From Vulcanimicrobiota bacterium (GTDB lineage: Bacteria; Vulcanimicrobiota; Vulcanimicrobiia; Vulcanimicrobiales; Vulcanimicrobiaceae): DNA of 15,347 nt. A program made the position numbers and the translations under genes. Where the stretch lies: NCBI GenBank assembly GCA_003167055.1, contig PMUE01000090.1:1-15347 (forward strand). Reading direction: 5' to 3'. Below, one piece after another: positions 1-8,407 of this stretch. Within the stretch, counting starts at the first letter, position 1. Each line of letters opens with the position of its first letter. Below the pieces are notes generated by a model. That model searched no databases and was not told where the DNA came from. It saw nothing but the letters and a program-made list of their open reading frames with translations.

Positions 1-1094
1 GCTGAACGCAGGACCGAGGTAATGACCGAGCGCTGAATGACAACTTGGAGTCCCTGCGTCATCACGGTGGGATAAGTTCGCCGCCGCTGTACAGCTGCAA
101 GCACATCGTCTTCGACCGGCCCTGGCTGGACTAACGCGGCCGCCAGAATGTTGGCGGTCGCGATCGCATCTTGTATCGCGAGATTGATGCCGACGCCGCC
201 GACCGGCGACATCGCATGGGCGGCGTCACCGATAAAGAGCAGGCCGGGCAAACTCCAACGCTTGAGGCGATCGACGGCGACCGACAGGAGTTTGACGTCA
301 TCCCAACTCGTGATTTCGTTCACCCGATCGGCGATGACCGGTGCTGTGGCAGCCAGCTCGGCTCGAAACGCTTCCAATCCGCGTGCGCGAACAGCATCGG
401 CGCTGTCCTTGGCGATGACAAACCCACACTGCCAGTAGTCGTTCCGGTTGATCAAAATCAGAAATGCGCCGGCGCCCACAAATCCGAGTGCCGCGTTCCG
501 ATCGTCCGGCCGTCGGGAAAGGCGCATCCAGAGGACGTCCATCGGGGCGCCGAGATCACGCGGAGTGAGGCCGGCTGCCGATCGAAGTGTCGACGTGCGC
601 CCGTCGCACGCAACGACCACGTCGGCGCGAATCTCAAGCTCGCCGTTCTGGCCGGTAGCGCGAACGCCGGTGACGCGCCCTTGCTTGCGAATGATGTCGG
701 TCGCGCCGGTGCTCATCAGGAGCGAGAAGCCCGCGTACGCGCGGCCCTTTTCCGCCAGAAAATTTAGGAAATCCCACTGGGGCATGATCGCGAGGAATTT
801 CGTTTTTGCCGGAATGTGGCCAAAATCGGCGACCGTAATCGTGTCCGAACCGATGTGCGCGTCGAGCCGCACGATCTCTGAATGCGGGCGTTGCAAGAAA
901 TCGCTGAGCAGCCCGAGTTCATCGAGCACCGTCATGGTCGACGGGTGCACCGTATCGCCGCGGAAGTCGCGCAAGAAATCGCCGTGCTTTTCGAGCACGG
1001 TGACGGCGTGACCGGCGCGCGCTAAGAGATAGCCGAGCACGATTCCGGCGGGGCCGCCGCCGGCGACGCAGACGCGAGTTTGGAGCGGCGTCAT
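1..1094 (-). CDS. FAD-dependent monooxygenase, UbiH/PHBH-like (3' end beyond the window)
   Basis: Read from the ATG at 1094, the frame stays open for 364 residues to the left edge, so the C-terminus is missing; relatives are usually about 400 residues. Visible group A flavin monooxygenase signatures are the Rossmann loop GGGPAG at residues 12-17, the run RGDTVHPSTM at 45-54 typical of the FAD-binding part, the DG motif CDGRTS at 163-168, and the GD motif FIGDAAHAMSPVGG at 287-300 followed by GINLAIQDA. Such enzymes use NAD(P)H and O2 to hydroxylate aromatic or polyketide-like substrates; the substrate cannot be told here. The start overlaps the leuS stop (TCAT on the plus strand, 1091-1094), so it is probably translated by coupling to leuS. 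No good Shine-Dalgarno precedes it. The family is secure; the role, for example quinone biosynthesis, detoxification or antibiotic modification, is open. Confidence 0.9.
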   Translation of the reverse strand, partial: MTPLQTRVCVAGGGPAGIVLGYLLARAGHAVTVLEKHGDFLRDFRGDTVHPSTMTVLDELGLLSDFLQRPHSEIVRLDAHIGSDTITVADFGHIPAKTKFLAIMPQWDFLNFLAEKGRAYAGFSLLMSTGATDIIRKQGRVTGVRATGQNGELEIRADVVVACDGRTSTLRSAAGLTPRDLGAPMDVLWMRLSRRPDDRNAALGFVGAGAFLILINRNDYWQCGFVIAKDSADAVRARGLEAFRAELAATAPVIADRVNEITSWDDVKLLSVAVDRLKRWSLPGLLFIGDAAHAMSPVGGVGINLAIQDAIATANILAAALVQPGPVEDDVLAAVQRRRTYPTVMTQGLQVVIQRSVITSVLRS

Positions 1095-3580
1095 CCGATA
1101 ACGAGGTTGACCAGTTTGTCGGGCACGTAAATCTGCTTGCGAATCGACTTGCCGTCGATTTGCGCTTGCACGTGCGGGTCGGCAAGGGCGAGTTCGATCG
1201 CGGCGACCTCGTCGATGCCCGGTGCCGCCGGAATGCGCGCGCGGATCTTGCCGTTGACCTGGACAACCAACGTGATCTCGTCGATTGCAAGCGCGGCGTC
1301 GTCGGGTTCGATGACGCGCTCCAGGTGGACCGACGTCGTATGGCCCATGCGCGACCACAGCTCGTCGGCGATATGCGGCGCGTAGGGCGCGAGCAACAGC
1401 GGCAACGCGTGCACGGCGTACAAATACGCCGGCGCATCCTTCGCCGAAAACTCGGTCATCGCATTGATCAGTTCATCGAGCTTGGCAATCGTCGTGTTGA
1501 AGTGGAAGCGCCGCGTCGAAACTTCGTCGATCACCGACTTCGCCGCGACGTGGACGGCGCGCACCAGCGCGCGTCCGGCGGGGTCGTTGACCGGCGGCAA
1601 CTCGCGCGGCGAAACCGCGGTCGCCCGCGCCAAGTGCGGCTCGGACGCGCGCCACACGCGATTGAGGAAGCGCACGCGCCCGCTGATCCCCTCGTCGGTC
1701 CAATTGCCGGTGTCCTCGGGCGGCGTCATGAACAACAAAAACAGCCGCATCGCATCGACGCCGTTGGTGTCGGCCGTCTCGTCGATGCCTACGACGTTAC
1801 CGCGCGACTTCGACATCTTCTCGCCGTTGGCGAGCAGCATGCCTTGATGGAAGAGGCGCTCGAAGGGCTCGTCGCGCCCGCTCACCCAGCCTTGGTCGTG
1901 GAAGAACTTATAGAAGAAGCGCGAGTACAGCAGATGGAGAACGGTATGCTCGGCGCCGCCGATGTACTGATCGACGTTCATCCAACGATTGGCAAGATCG
2001 GTCGACCACGCCGCGTGCGTGTCGCGTGGGTCGATGTAGCGCAAGAAGTACCATGATGATTCGAAGAACGTGTCCATCGTGTCGCTCTCGCGCCGCGCGG
2101 GACCACCGCACTTTGGGCAGGTCGTGTTGATGAATGCCGGATCGCGCGCGAGCGGCGAGCCTTCGCCCGTGATCGGCACGTCGGGCGGCAGCAGGACCGG
2201 CAGCTGATCGTCGGGCACCGCAACTTCGCCGCAACGCTCGCAATACAGGATAGGAATCGGGGTTCCCCAATAGCGCTGCCGCGAAACGAGCCAGTCGCGA
2301 AAGCGATAGTTGACCGTTTTATGTCCGACGCCCATTGCGTTCACGCGCTCGGCGAGCGCGATACGCGCGCGTTCGCTCGGCATGCCGTTGTAATCGTCAC
2401 TTGCAACCAGTCGTCCGTCGTCGACATACGCTGCCTCGAGCGGAGCGACGACCTCCTCGCCCGCAGGAACGATCACCTGGATGATCGGCAGTGCGTGCTT
2501 CTTTGCAAAGTCGAAGTCACGCTCGTCGTGCGCGGGTACGCCCATCACCGCGCCCGTGCCGTATTCGGCCAGCACGTAATTTGTAACCCAGATCGGAACG
2601 CGTTCGTGCGAGAGCGGATTGATCGCGAATGCGCCGGTGAACAGCCCGTCTTTTTCCATCAAGCTGGTGCGCTCGAGTTCGGACTTCGACTGCAGGCTCT
2701 CGGCGAATTGTTCGATCGCTCGCGCGTGCTTATCCGAAACGATCTTCTTGATGTGCGCAACGAGCGGATGCTCGGGCGCGACCGCCAGAAACGTGACACC
2801 GTAGACGGTGTCGATGCGCGTGGTAAAGACCTCGATCGCGGCGTCGAGCCCTTCGACGGCAAAGCCGAACTGCACGCCTTCGCTGCGTCCGATCCAGTTG
2901 CGCTGTCCGGTTTTCGTGCGCTCAGGCCAGCCGTCCAAACCATCGAGCGCGTGCAGCAACCGATCCGCGTACGCCGTGATCTTCAAGAACCACTGTGAAA
3001 GGTTGCGGCGTTCGACCAAGTGACCGCAGCGCCAGCACCGCCCGTCGATCACCTGCTCGTTGGCGAGCACAGTTTGATCGTGCGGACACCAGTTGACCGG
3101 CGCTTCACGTTTGTAGGCGAGACCGTGTTCGTAGAGGCGCAAGAACAGCCACTGATTCCAGCGATAATACTCCGGTAGACACGTGGCGATCTCGCGCGTC
3201 CAGTCGTAGCTGGTGCCCATCAAGCGCAGTTGCCGGCGCATGTTTTCGATATTCGAACGCGTCCACGCCGCGGGTTCAATGCCGCGTTGGATCGCGGCGT
3301 TTTCCGCCGGCAATCCGAAGGCGTCCCAGCCCATTGGGTGTAGCACGTTGTAGCCGAGCATCCGCATCGTGCGTGCGATCGCGTCGCCCAACGTGTAGTT
3401 CTTGGCGTGGCCGACATGGAGATCGCCGGACGGATACGGCAGCATCTCCATCGTGAAGTATTTCGGACGCGCGTCATGTCCGGGGGACGATGAAGGATCA
3501 TGCGCGCGGTAAATGCCCTCGCGCTCCCAGCGTTCTTGCCAGGCGCGTTCGATGCTGCGGAAGTCGTAGGAGTCGGCCAT
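1091..3580 (-). CDS. leuS: Leucyl-tRNA synthetase
   Basis: This 829-residue class I synthetase charges tRNA-Leu in the cytoplasm. The HIGH-type motif HVGH lies at residues 55-58 inside PYPSGDLHVGH. A first zinc site begins at C165 (CPHD, then CWRC), followed by the CP1 editing domain with TTRIDT and GTGAVMGVPAHDERDF. A second Cys cluster is C447/C450 with C488/C491. KMSKS is at 588-592 (bases 1805-1819). The C-terminal domain ends in QVNGKIRARI and VPDKLVNLVIG. The length is normal for bacterial LeuRS. The frame is open upstream to 3748, but I chose the ATG at 3580 (MADSYDF) because the family N-terminus (FRSIERAWQERW) begins there and an upstream start would overlap divergent comEA. No purine-rich Shine-Dalgarno precedes this ATG; the upstream bases are C-rich. 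Its stop overlaps the start of the monooxygenase. Confidence 0.97.
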   Translation of the reverse strand: MADSYDFRSIERAWQERWEREGIYRAHDPSSSPGHDARPKYFTMEMLPYPSGDLHVGHAKNYTLGDAIARTMRMLGYNVLHPMGWDAFGLPAENAAIQRGIEPAAWTRSNIENMRRQLRLMGTSYDWTREIATCLPEYYRWNQWLFLRLYEHGLAYKREAPVNWCPHDQTVLANEQVIDGRCWRCGHLVERRNLSQWFLKITAYADRLLHALDGLDGWPERTKTGQRNWIGRSEGVQFGFAVEGLDAAIEVFTTRIDTVYGVTFLAVAPEHPLVAHIKKIVSDKHARAIEQFAESLQSKSELERTSLMEKDGLFTGAFAINPLSHERVPIWVTNYVLAEYGTGAVMGVPAHDERDFDFAKKHALPIIQVIVPAGEEVVAPLEAAYVDDGRLVASDDYNGMPSERARIALAERVNAMGVGHKTVNYRFRDWLVSRQRYWGTPIPILYCERCGEVAVPDDQLPVLLPPDVPITGEGSPLARDPAFINTTCPKCGGPARRESDTMDTFFESSWYFLRYIDPRDTHAAWSTDLANRWMNVDQYIGGAEHTVLHLLYSRFFYKFFHDQGWVSGRDEPFERLFHQGMLLANGEKMSKSRGNVVGIDETADTNGVDAMRLFLLFMTPPEDTGNWTDEGISGRVRFLNRVWRASEPHLARATAVSPRELPPVNDPAGRALVRAVHVAAKSVIDEVSTRRFHFNTTIAKLDELINAMTEFSAKDAPAYLYAVHALPLLLAPYAPHIADELWSRMGHTTSVHLERVIEPDDAALAIDEITLVVQVNGKIRARIPAAPGIDEVAAIELALADPHVQAQIDGKSIRKQIYVPDKLVNLVIG

Positions 3581-3656
3581 AGGGAGGATGGTAATTGGGA
3601 CGGCCGCGCGCGGGGCCCCTTTCGGGTCGGAGATTTCGGCGTGAAAGAGCGCTACA
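3581..3656. promoter_or_regulatory. Divergent leuS/comEA intergenic region
   Basis: This 76-base gap separates the divergent starts of leuS and comEA and must carry at least one promoter in each direction unless transcripts start further inside the genes. On the plus strand, GAAAGAG at 3643-3649 sits seven bases before the comEA ATG and is a reasonable ribosome-binding site. I see no clear -35/-10 pair on either strand. For leuS, TACCAT lies seven bases before the ATG on the minus strand, a weak -10 match that would imply a leaderless start. Confidence 0.45.
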
Positions 3657-4268
3657 ATGCAACGTTGGATTGTCGCGCTCGGGCTGCTTCTGCCCGTCGT
3701 CGCGTTCGCCGTTTGGCACCGGGCGCCGCCGGCGTTCACGACCAGCATGGCGAGCGAACAGGTTCCCAGCGTCCCTCCGCGCTCGGCGACGCGAAGCGCG
3801 CGTCACCCGGCGCCCGCCGGAGCAGCACTGGTGTACGTCGTGGGCGCGGTTGCGCGCCCCGGGCTGTATCGGGTCGCCGCCGATGCGCGAGCCGACGACG
3901 CCGTCCGCGCCGCCGGCGGTCTGCGCCCTGATGCCGATCCGGCCGGCATCAATCTTGCCGCGCACGTTAGCGACGGCGACGAGATTGCGGTCCCGCTGCT
4001 TGGTCAACCGACGCAAGAACGACTAAATACCAAGCGCTCGCGCACCCCGCGCTCGCGGTCCGCAAAGAAGATTTCGGCGATCGTCGACGTCAACACCGCA
4101 TCGGCCGAGGCGCTTGCATCGGTGCCCGGTATCGGCGCCATGATCGCCGCACGGATCGTGCAGGTTCGCGAAGAGGAAGGTGCGTTTACAACCTACGACC
4201 AGCTGCTCGATGTTGCCGGAATGACCGACAGTCGCCTTGCGCGCGCGCAGCCGTACTTGCGGCTTTGA
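3657..4268 (+). CDS. comEA: ComEA-type DNA-uptake protein (SLBB plus helix-hairpin-helix)
   Basis: This 203-residue protein has an N-terminal membrane anchor at residues 4-20 (IVALGLLLPVVAFAVW). A low-complexity linker follows. An SLBB domain at about 58-113 contains VYVVGAVARPGLYRV and ends in DGDEIAVP. After a basic linker (about 122-138) comes a helix-hairpin-helix DNA-binding domain at 141-203 with VDVNTASAEALASVPGIG and a C-terminal YLRL. Architecture and length match ComEA, which binds double-stranded DNA outside the membrane and passes it to ComEC during transformation. No comEC is in the window: the next gene is an acyl-CoA synthetase 39 bases downstream. It diverges from leuS. I recall leuS/comEA neighbourhoods in Actinobacteria, so the context may be old, but that is memory and not tested here. 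A homologous competence or adhesion role without full natural transformation is possible. Confidence 0.88.
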   Translation: MQRWIVALGLLLPVVAFAVWHRAPPAFTTSMASEQVPSVPPRSATRSARHPAPAGAALVYVVGAVARPGLYRVAADARADDAVRAAGGLRPDADPAGINLAAHVSDGDEIAVPLLGQPTQERLNTKRSRTPRSRSAKKISAIVDVNTASAEALASVPGIGAMIAARIVQVREEEGAFTTYDQLLDVAGMTDSRLARAQPYLRL

Positions 4269-4307
4269 TAGAATGATCAATCTCCCGCTCGGCGAAAAAC
4301 GGGCGGC

Positions 4308-6119
4308 ATGTCCACCACCCTTTCGCCCGACGTGACGCTGCCCAAAGAGACGCTGCCGCACATTATCCGCCGCGCGCTCACCGATCCTCGGCCTGAAGCG
4401 CTGGTCGAGCGCGTCAATGGTGCTTGGACACCGGTTTCGTCGCAAACGGTTTTAGAGCGAGCGCTCAACGTCGCGTGCGCGATTCGCGCGAGCGGCGTGC
4501 AGCAAGGCGATCGCGTCGCGTTGATTGCCCATGATAGCGTCGATTGGATCATCGCCGATTTTGCGACATTTTTCGCGGCGTGCGTGGTGGTACCGCTCTT
4601 TCCGACGCAGGCGCTCGATCACACCGCGTATATCTTCGAGCATTCCGAGTCGAAGTTGCTCTTCGTCGATTCGGAGGCAACGCTCGAGCGTTTGCGCAGC
4701 GGCAACTTCCCGCTCCCGCCGGCGGTCGTTTTCGAAGCGACCGGTGCCGGATCGTTCGCCGCGTTCGAAGCCAAAGGCGCGGCGATTCGCGCCGCGCATC
4801 CAGAGTTGCCCGGTGAATACGAGGCGGTGCTCAAACCTGAAGATCTCGCCGTGCTGATCTACACCTCGGGTACCACCGGCGTGCCCAAGGGCGTGATGCT
4901 CTCGCACGACAACCTCAGTTTCGATGCGCAGTCTGCGCTCTCGTACGGTCTGCGCGATGCCGAAGGCGAGAACGTGCTCTCGGTGCTACCCTTCTCGCAC
5001 ATCTACGAGCATACGATGATTTACATCTATCTGCTCTCCAAGGTGCGCTACAACATCTGTCACGATCCGAACAATCTGCTCGCCGACCTGCGCGACGTGC
5101 AGCCCAACTACATGACCAGCGTGCCGCGCATCTTCGACCGCATTCTCGCCGGCGTGCAAGGTCAAGCGATGAAAACCGGCGGCCTGCAGGCGCGGCTCGT
5201 GCCCTGGGCGCTGCGCGTGGGCCGCGAGTATATGGAAGCGCAAGCGCTCGGTTCCGGCGCGGGTCCGGTGCTCGCGCTGCAGTACACGATTGCCAAGCGG
5301 GTTGTGCTCGAGAAGCTGCGCAAGGTTCTCGGCCTCGAAAACATCCGGTATTTGACCAGCGGCAGCGCGAAGTTGCATAACGACGTGGCAATGACGTTCC
5401 TTGCGATGGGCGTGCCGATCATGCAGGGCTACGGCTTGACCGAAAGTTCGCCGGTGATTAGCAGCAGCAAGTTAGACGCCAACGAATACGGAGCAGTCGG
5501 CAGGCCGATCCCGGGTGTCGAGGTCAAGATTGCCCCCGACGGCGAGGTCCTCGCGCGCGGCCGTAACATCATGCAAGGTTATTACCGCGATCCCGAAGCG
5601 ACGGCCACGACACTGGCCGACGGCTGGCTGCACACCGGCGACATCGGCGAGATCGATTCGCGCGGCTTCCTCCATATCACCGACCGTAAGAAAGAGATCT
5701 TCAAGACCGCGACCGGCAAGTACGTTTCGCCGGCGCGCGTCGAAGCGGCGCTCAAGCGCTCGGTGTTCCTCTCGCAAGCAATGGTCATCGGTGACGGGCG
5801 CGCGCACCCAGCGGCGATCATTTCACCGAATTGGGATCTGTTGCGGGTTGAGTTGAATCTGCCGAGCGGCACGACCGCCGAACTTGCTGCCCGCGATGAC
5901 GTGCGCGATTTCATCACCGCGGAGGCGCGGAGGCAAACTGCCGATCTCGCGAGTTTCGAGCAAATCCGCCGCGTTATCGTGGCGCCGCGTGAGTTCAGCA
6001 TCGAAGGCGGTGAGCTATCACCATCGATGAAGATCAAACGGCGTGTGGTCGAGCAGCGCTATGCTGATGCGATCGATCGCGCGTACGCCGTCGATCTTCA
6101 CGAACATACGCATGCGTGA
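4308..6119 (+). CDS. Long-chain fatty acyl-CoA synthetase, FadD15-like (AMP-forming)
   Basis: This 603-residue adenylate-forming enzyme activates a fatty acid to acyl-AMP and then acyl-CoA. The ATP/AMP signature LIYTSGTTGVPKG is at residues 183-195. The A5 motif GYGLTES is at 374-380. The ATP-ribose motif GWLHTGD is at 439-445. The hinge and catalytic-lysine region DRKKEIFKTATGKYVSP is at 459-475. Insertions and length match the long-chain (FadD15/ACSL-like) branch rather than acetyl-CoA synthetase. No signal peptide is visible; such enzymes are cytoplasmic or membrane-associated. The ATG at 4308 follows comEA by 39 bases with only a weak GC-rich ribosome-binding site. Its last eight bases overlap padR (6112-6119), suggesting co-translation. 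Chain-length preference cannot be read from the sequence. Confidence 0.93.
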   Translation: MSTTLSPDVTLPKETLPHIIRRALTDPRPEALVERVNGAWTPVSSQTVLERALNVACAIRASGVQQGDRVALIAHDSVDWIIADFATFFAACVVVPLFPTQALDHTAYIFEHSESKLLFVDSEATLERLRSGNFPLPPAVVFEATGAGSFAAFEAKGAAIRAAHPELPGEYEAVLKPEDLAVLIYTSGTTGVPKGVMLSHDNLSFDAQSALSYGLRDAEGENVLSVLPFSHIYEHTMIYIYLLSKVRYNICHDPNNLLADLRDVQPNYMTSVPRIFDRILAGVQGQAMKTGGLQARLVPWALRVGREYMEAQALGSGAGPVLALQYTIAKRVVLEKLRKVLGLENIRYLTSGSAKLHNDVAMTFLAMGVPIMQGYGLTESSPVISSSKLDANEYGAVGRPIPGVEVKIAPDGEVLARGRNIMQGYYRDPEATATTLADGWLHTGDIGEIDSRGFLHITDRKKEIFKTATGKYVSPARVEAALKRSVFLSQAMVIGDGRAHPAAIISPNWDLLRVELNLPSGTTAELAARDDVRDFITAEARRQTADLASFEQIRRVIVAPREFSIEGGELSPSMKIKRRVVEQRYADAIDRAYAVDLHEHTHA

Positions 6120-6549
6120 TCTCTTAGCTGCAACGAGTCCGTCGTCACGCCGCGTCGACGAGGTCATCCGCGGTCCGATCAAGAGCAAAACGATCTTTCC
6201 CGTGCTCTTGCTGCACCTCATTCGGGAACATCCCGATCACGGCTACGGTTTGATGCAGCGCATCGAATCGGTTTGTGGCGATCTGATCGCGGTGAACACC
6301 AACAAGATCTACCCGCTCCTGCGGCGTTTGGAAGAGCGTGGATTCGTCACCGCGACGTGGGATCACCCGACCAAACGTTCGCGCCGGATCTATGCGATCA
6401 CGCCGGCCGGCGAGGAACGTCTCGCCAAGATCAAAGGCGCGATGTTGCCATATCTGGATTCGATCGAACGAGCCGTGGTGCGGCTCAAGAAGCGGCTGTA
6501 CCACGGGCCGAGTGCGCATGCCGTTTCTAGCGCTCGTTCATCTGCGTGA
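6112..6549 (+). CDS. PadR-family winged-helix transcriptional regulator
   Basis: This 145-residue protein has the PadR winged helix at about 26-106. The first helices (KTIFPVLLLHLIREHPDHGY) lead to the recognition helix region NTNKIYPLLRRLEERGFV and the wing RRIYAITPAGEERL. A short C-terminal helix (about 107-130) probably mediates dimerisation, as in the short subfamily-1 PadR proteins. PadR proteins are usually ligand-responsive repressors, often of nearby export or detoxification genes. The frame is open further upstream to 6043, but that start lies deep in the synthetase gene; I chose the ATG at 6112, which overlaps the synthetase stop by eight bases. The end overlaps the following small gene by 32 bases. 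Targets are unknown; the downstream carboxypeptidases or its own operon are the natural candidates. I saw no clear operator. Confidence 0.88.
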   Translation: MRDLLAATSPSSRRVDEVIRGPIKSKTIFPVLLLHLIREHPDHGYGLMQRIESVCGDLIAVNTNKIYPLLRRLEERGFVTATWDHPTKRSRRIYAITPAGEERLAKIKGAMLPYLDSIERAVVRLKKRLYHGPSAHAVSSARSSA

Positions 6550-6793
6550 ACGCCGCTGCCCTGAGTGCAACGCGCTGCTCGGGGCGGCCGGCGCGCGTTC
6601 GTTTGTCGTGGATCGCGCCGGCAATCCGGTAAACTTCTCGATTGAAGACCCGCCTGAGGCAATGACCGTCGAGTTCGTGTGCCCACGCGGCCATCGCAGC
6701 ACGCTCGCGGTGCCGGAGGATCTTTCCGCGGAAGAAACGCTCTCAACGCCGGAGAGCGCTCCGATCGGTCGTGATGCCATGATCGTGGCCTAA
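6518..6793 (+). CDS. Small Cys/His-motif protein, possible zinc ribbon, unknown function
   Basis: From the ATG at 6518 this frame encodes 91 residues. It holds two paired metal-ligand-like motifs: C14-P-E-C17 near the N-terminus and C55-P-R-G-H59 in the middle. That spacing could bind one zinc as a small ribbon. The 25 C-terminal residues are acidic and Ser/Thr-rich and look disordered. No signal peptide or membrane segment is present. It overlaps the padR end by 32 bases in another frame and is followed 35 bases later by the first S10 peptidase, so it sits inside the presumed operon. I do not recognise a family. The CPEC...CPRGH arrangement argues that it is real and not a chance frame. It could be a small accessory to PadR or an unrelated nucleic-acid or protein-binding ribbon. 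Confidence 0.65.
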   Translation: MPFLALVHLRERRCPECNALLGAAGARSFVVDRAGNPVNFSIEDPPEAMTVEFVCPRGHRSTLAVPEDLSAEETLSTPESAPIGRDAMIVA

Positions 6794-6828
6794 AGGAAGA
6801 CGCAGACGCACGTAGATGATAGAGCCTT

Positions 6829-8394
6829 ATGAACCGTGTGCTCTCTTTATTGATGCTCGCGGTGCTCGCTGGTACCAGCGCCACGGCGCGCGCAGCGGAC
6901 GCACCTAACGCAAAAGCGCCGCCGCCGCCGGCAGCGCCGAGTATGCCCGCCGAGCCGGGCTATCCCGATTCCGTGACCTCGCATTCGCTCGCGATCGACG
7001 GTAAGACGATCGCGTATACCGCGCGTGCCGGCCTCATAACCCTTCACGACCAAGAAGGCAAAGTTACCGCGCAGGTCTTTTACACCGCCGACACGGCGGA
7101 TGGCGCCAATCCCGCGTCGCGTCCGGTGACCTTCATCTATAACGGTGGTCCCGGCAGTTCGACGATGTGGCTGCGCATGGGCTCCTTCGGTCCCGTCCGC
7201 GTCATCGCCGCCGACGGCACCGCGAGTGGTCCGGCACCCTATCGCATCGTCGACAATCAGTACAGTTTGCTCGACAAGAGCGATTTGGTCTTTATCGATA
7301 TGCCCGACTCGGGCTTCGGGCGCATCACGCCGGGCCTGGAGAAGTCGTTCTTCGGCGTCGATCAAGACGTCGCGGCCTTCGGTCAGTTCATCACCAACTA
7401 TCTCTCGAAGTTCGATCGCTGGAACTCGCCGAAATTCATCTTCGGTGAGAGCTACGGCACGCCGCGATCCGCCGTCCTTTCCTCCTACCTCTTCGACCAC
7501 GGCGTCATGCTCAACGGCGTGATCCTGCAATCGTCGATTCTCAACTTCGGACTCGACTACGGCAATGGCGACCCGATCGGCGGCGGCGATTGGGCGTACG
7601 TGTTTTATCTGCCGACCGAAGCGGCGACCGCGTGGTATCACAACATGATCCCGAACCGGCCTGCCGATCTGCCGTCGTTCCTTGCGTCGGTCAAGCAATT
7701 CGCGATGGGCGAGTATCTCGACGCGCTCTACAAAGGCGACAAGCTCGGCGCGAGCGAGCGCGACGACGTGATTCGCAAGCTCAGCTACTTTACCGGCGTT
7801 TCGCCGCAGTACGTTCGGCTCGCGAACATCCGCATTCCGTACGATAAGTTCGAGAACGAATTGCTGCGTAACCAGGGCTACACGGTTGGACGCCTCGACT
7901 CACGCTATCAAACCTGGAACCTCGATCGCGCGTCCCTGGAAGGGCCGCCATGGGATCCGACCGATTCGGCGATCGACGGCCCCTACACGACCGCGATCAA
8001 CCAATATCTGCGCAGAGATCTCCAGTACAATCCGCCGATTCAGTATCGCACGCAAATCTACGACATCATCTTCGGAGCGGATTTTTCGAATCCCGACGGT
8101 TGGGACATGTCGCACAACCATCGCTATCCGACCAACACCGCGCCGGATCTCGCCGCTACGATGGCACAGAATCCGAGCATGAAGGTCTTCTCGGCGAACG
8201 GCTACTACGATTTTGCAACGCCGACGTTTGCGACCGATTACACGCTGCGTCACCTCAATCTGAGTCCGACGCTGCAGAGCAACATCTCCTACGGTTACTA
8301 TCAAGCAGGCCACATGATCTACCTCAGCGAGCCGGCGCTCGCGCAGTACAAAGCCGATCTTGCGCGCTGGTATGACAGCGCGCTAGGACATTAG
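6829..8394 (+). CDS. Secreted S10 serine carboxypeptidase (paralog 1)
   Basis: This 521-residue protein is an alpha/beta-hydrolase of peptidase family S10, which removes C-terminal residues from peptides, usually at acidic pH. A Sec signal peptide covers residues 1 to about 23 (LSLLMLAVLAG, then ARA-AD). A Pro/Ala-rich linker follows at about 24-44. The oxyanion motif NGGPGSS is at 105-111. The nucleophile is Ser208 in FGESYGT, the acid Asp461 in NGYYDFATP, and the base His495 in AGHMIYL. The triad is therefore complete and the length fits bacterial members. It is probably periplasmic or extracellular. The ATG at 6829 lies 35 bases after the small Cys protein, with no strong ribosome-binding site nearby. 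It is followed 13 bases later by a close paralog, indicating tandem duplication. Confidence 0.92.
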   Translation: MNRVLSLLMLAVLAGTSATARAADAPNAKAPPPPAAPSMPAEPGYPDSVTSHSLAIDGKTIAYTARAGLITLHDQEGKVTAQVFYTADTADGANPASRPVTFIYNGGPGSSTMWLRMGSFGPVRVIAADGTASGPAPYRIVDNQYSLLDKSDLVFIDMPDSGFGRITPGLEKSFFGVDQDVAAFGQFITNYLSKFDRWNSPKFIFGESYGTPRSAVLSSYLFDHGVMLNGVILQSSILNFGLDYGNGDPIGGGDWAYVFYLPTEAATAWYHNMIPNRPADLPSFLASVKQFAMGEYLDALYKGDKLGASERDDVIRKLSYFTGVSPQYVRLANIRIPYDKFENELLRNQGYTVGRLDSRYQTWNLDRASLEGPPWDPTDSAIDGPYTTAINQYLRRDLQYNPPIQYRTQIYDIIFGADFSNPDGWDMSHNHRYPTNTAPDLAATMAQNPSMKVFSANGYYDFATPTFATDYTLRHLNLSPTLQSNISYGYYQAGHMIYLSEPALAQYKADLARWYDSALGH

Positions 8395-8400
8395 GGAGGA
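8395..8400 (+). promoter_or_regulatory. Strong Shine-Dalgarno site for S10 paralog 2
   Basis: GGAGGA begins right after the stop codon of paralog 1 and lies seven bases before the ATG at 8408. It fixes the start of paralog 2 and suggests efficient re-initiation on a shared transcript. Confidence 0.8.
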
Positions 8401-8407
8401 CGCGAAC

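Noticed and set aside
1160..2056. Long open frame of 298 codons on the plus strand inside leuS
   Set aside because: It is antisense to well-conserved LeuRS codons, Arg-rich and without recognisable domains; such frames are common in GC-rich DNA.
3581..3748. A 56-residue N-terminal extension of LeuRS in the same open frame
   Set aside because: Family homology begins at MADSYDFRSIERAW, and the extension would overlap the divergent comEA gene and its anchor segment.
4269..4274. TAGAAT as a -10 box for the acyl-CoA synthetase
   Set aside because: No -35 element at suitable spacing, and the gap to comEA is only 39 bases, so read-through from comEA is the simpler reading.
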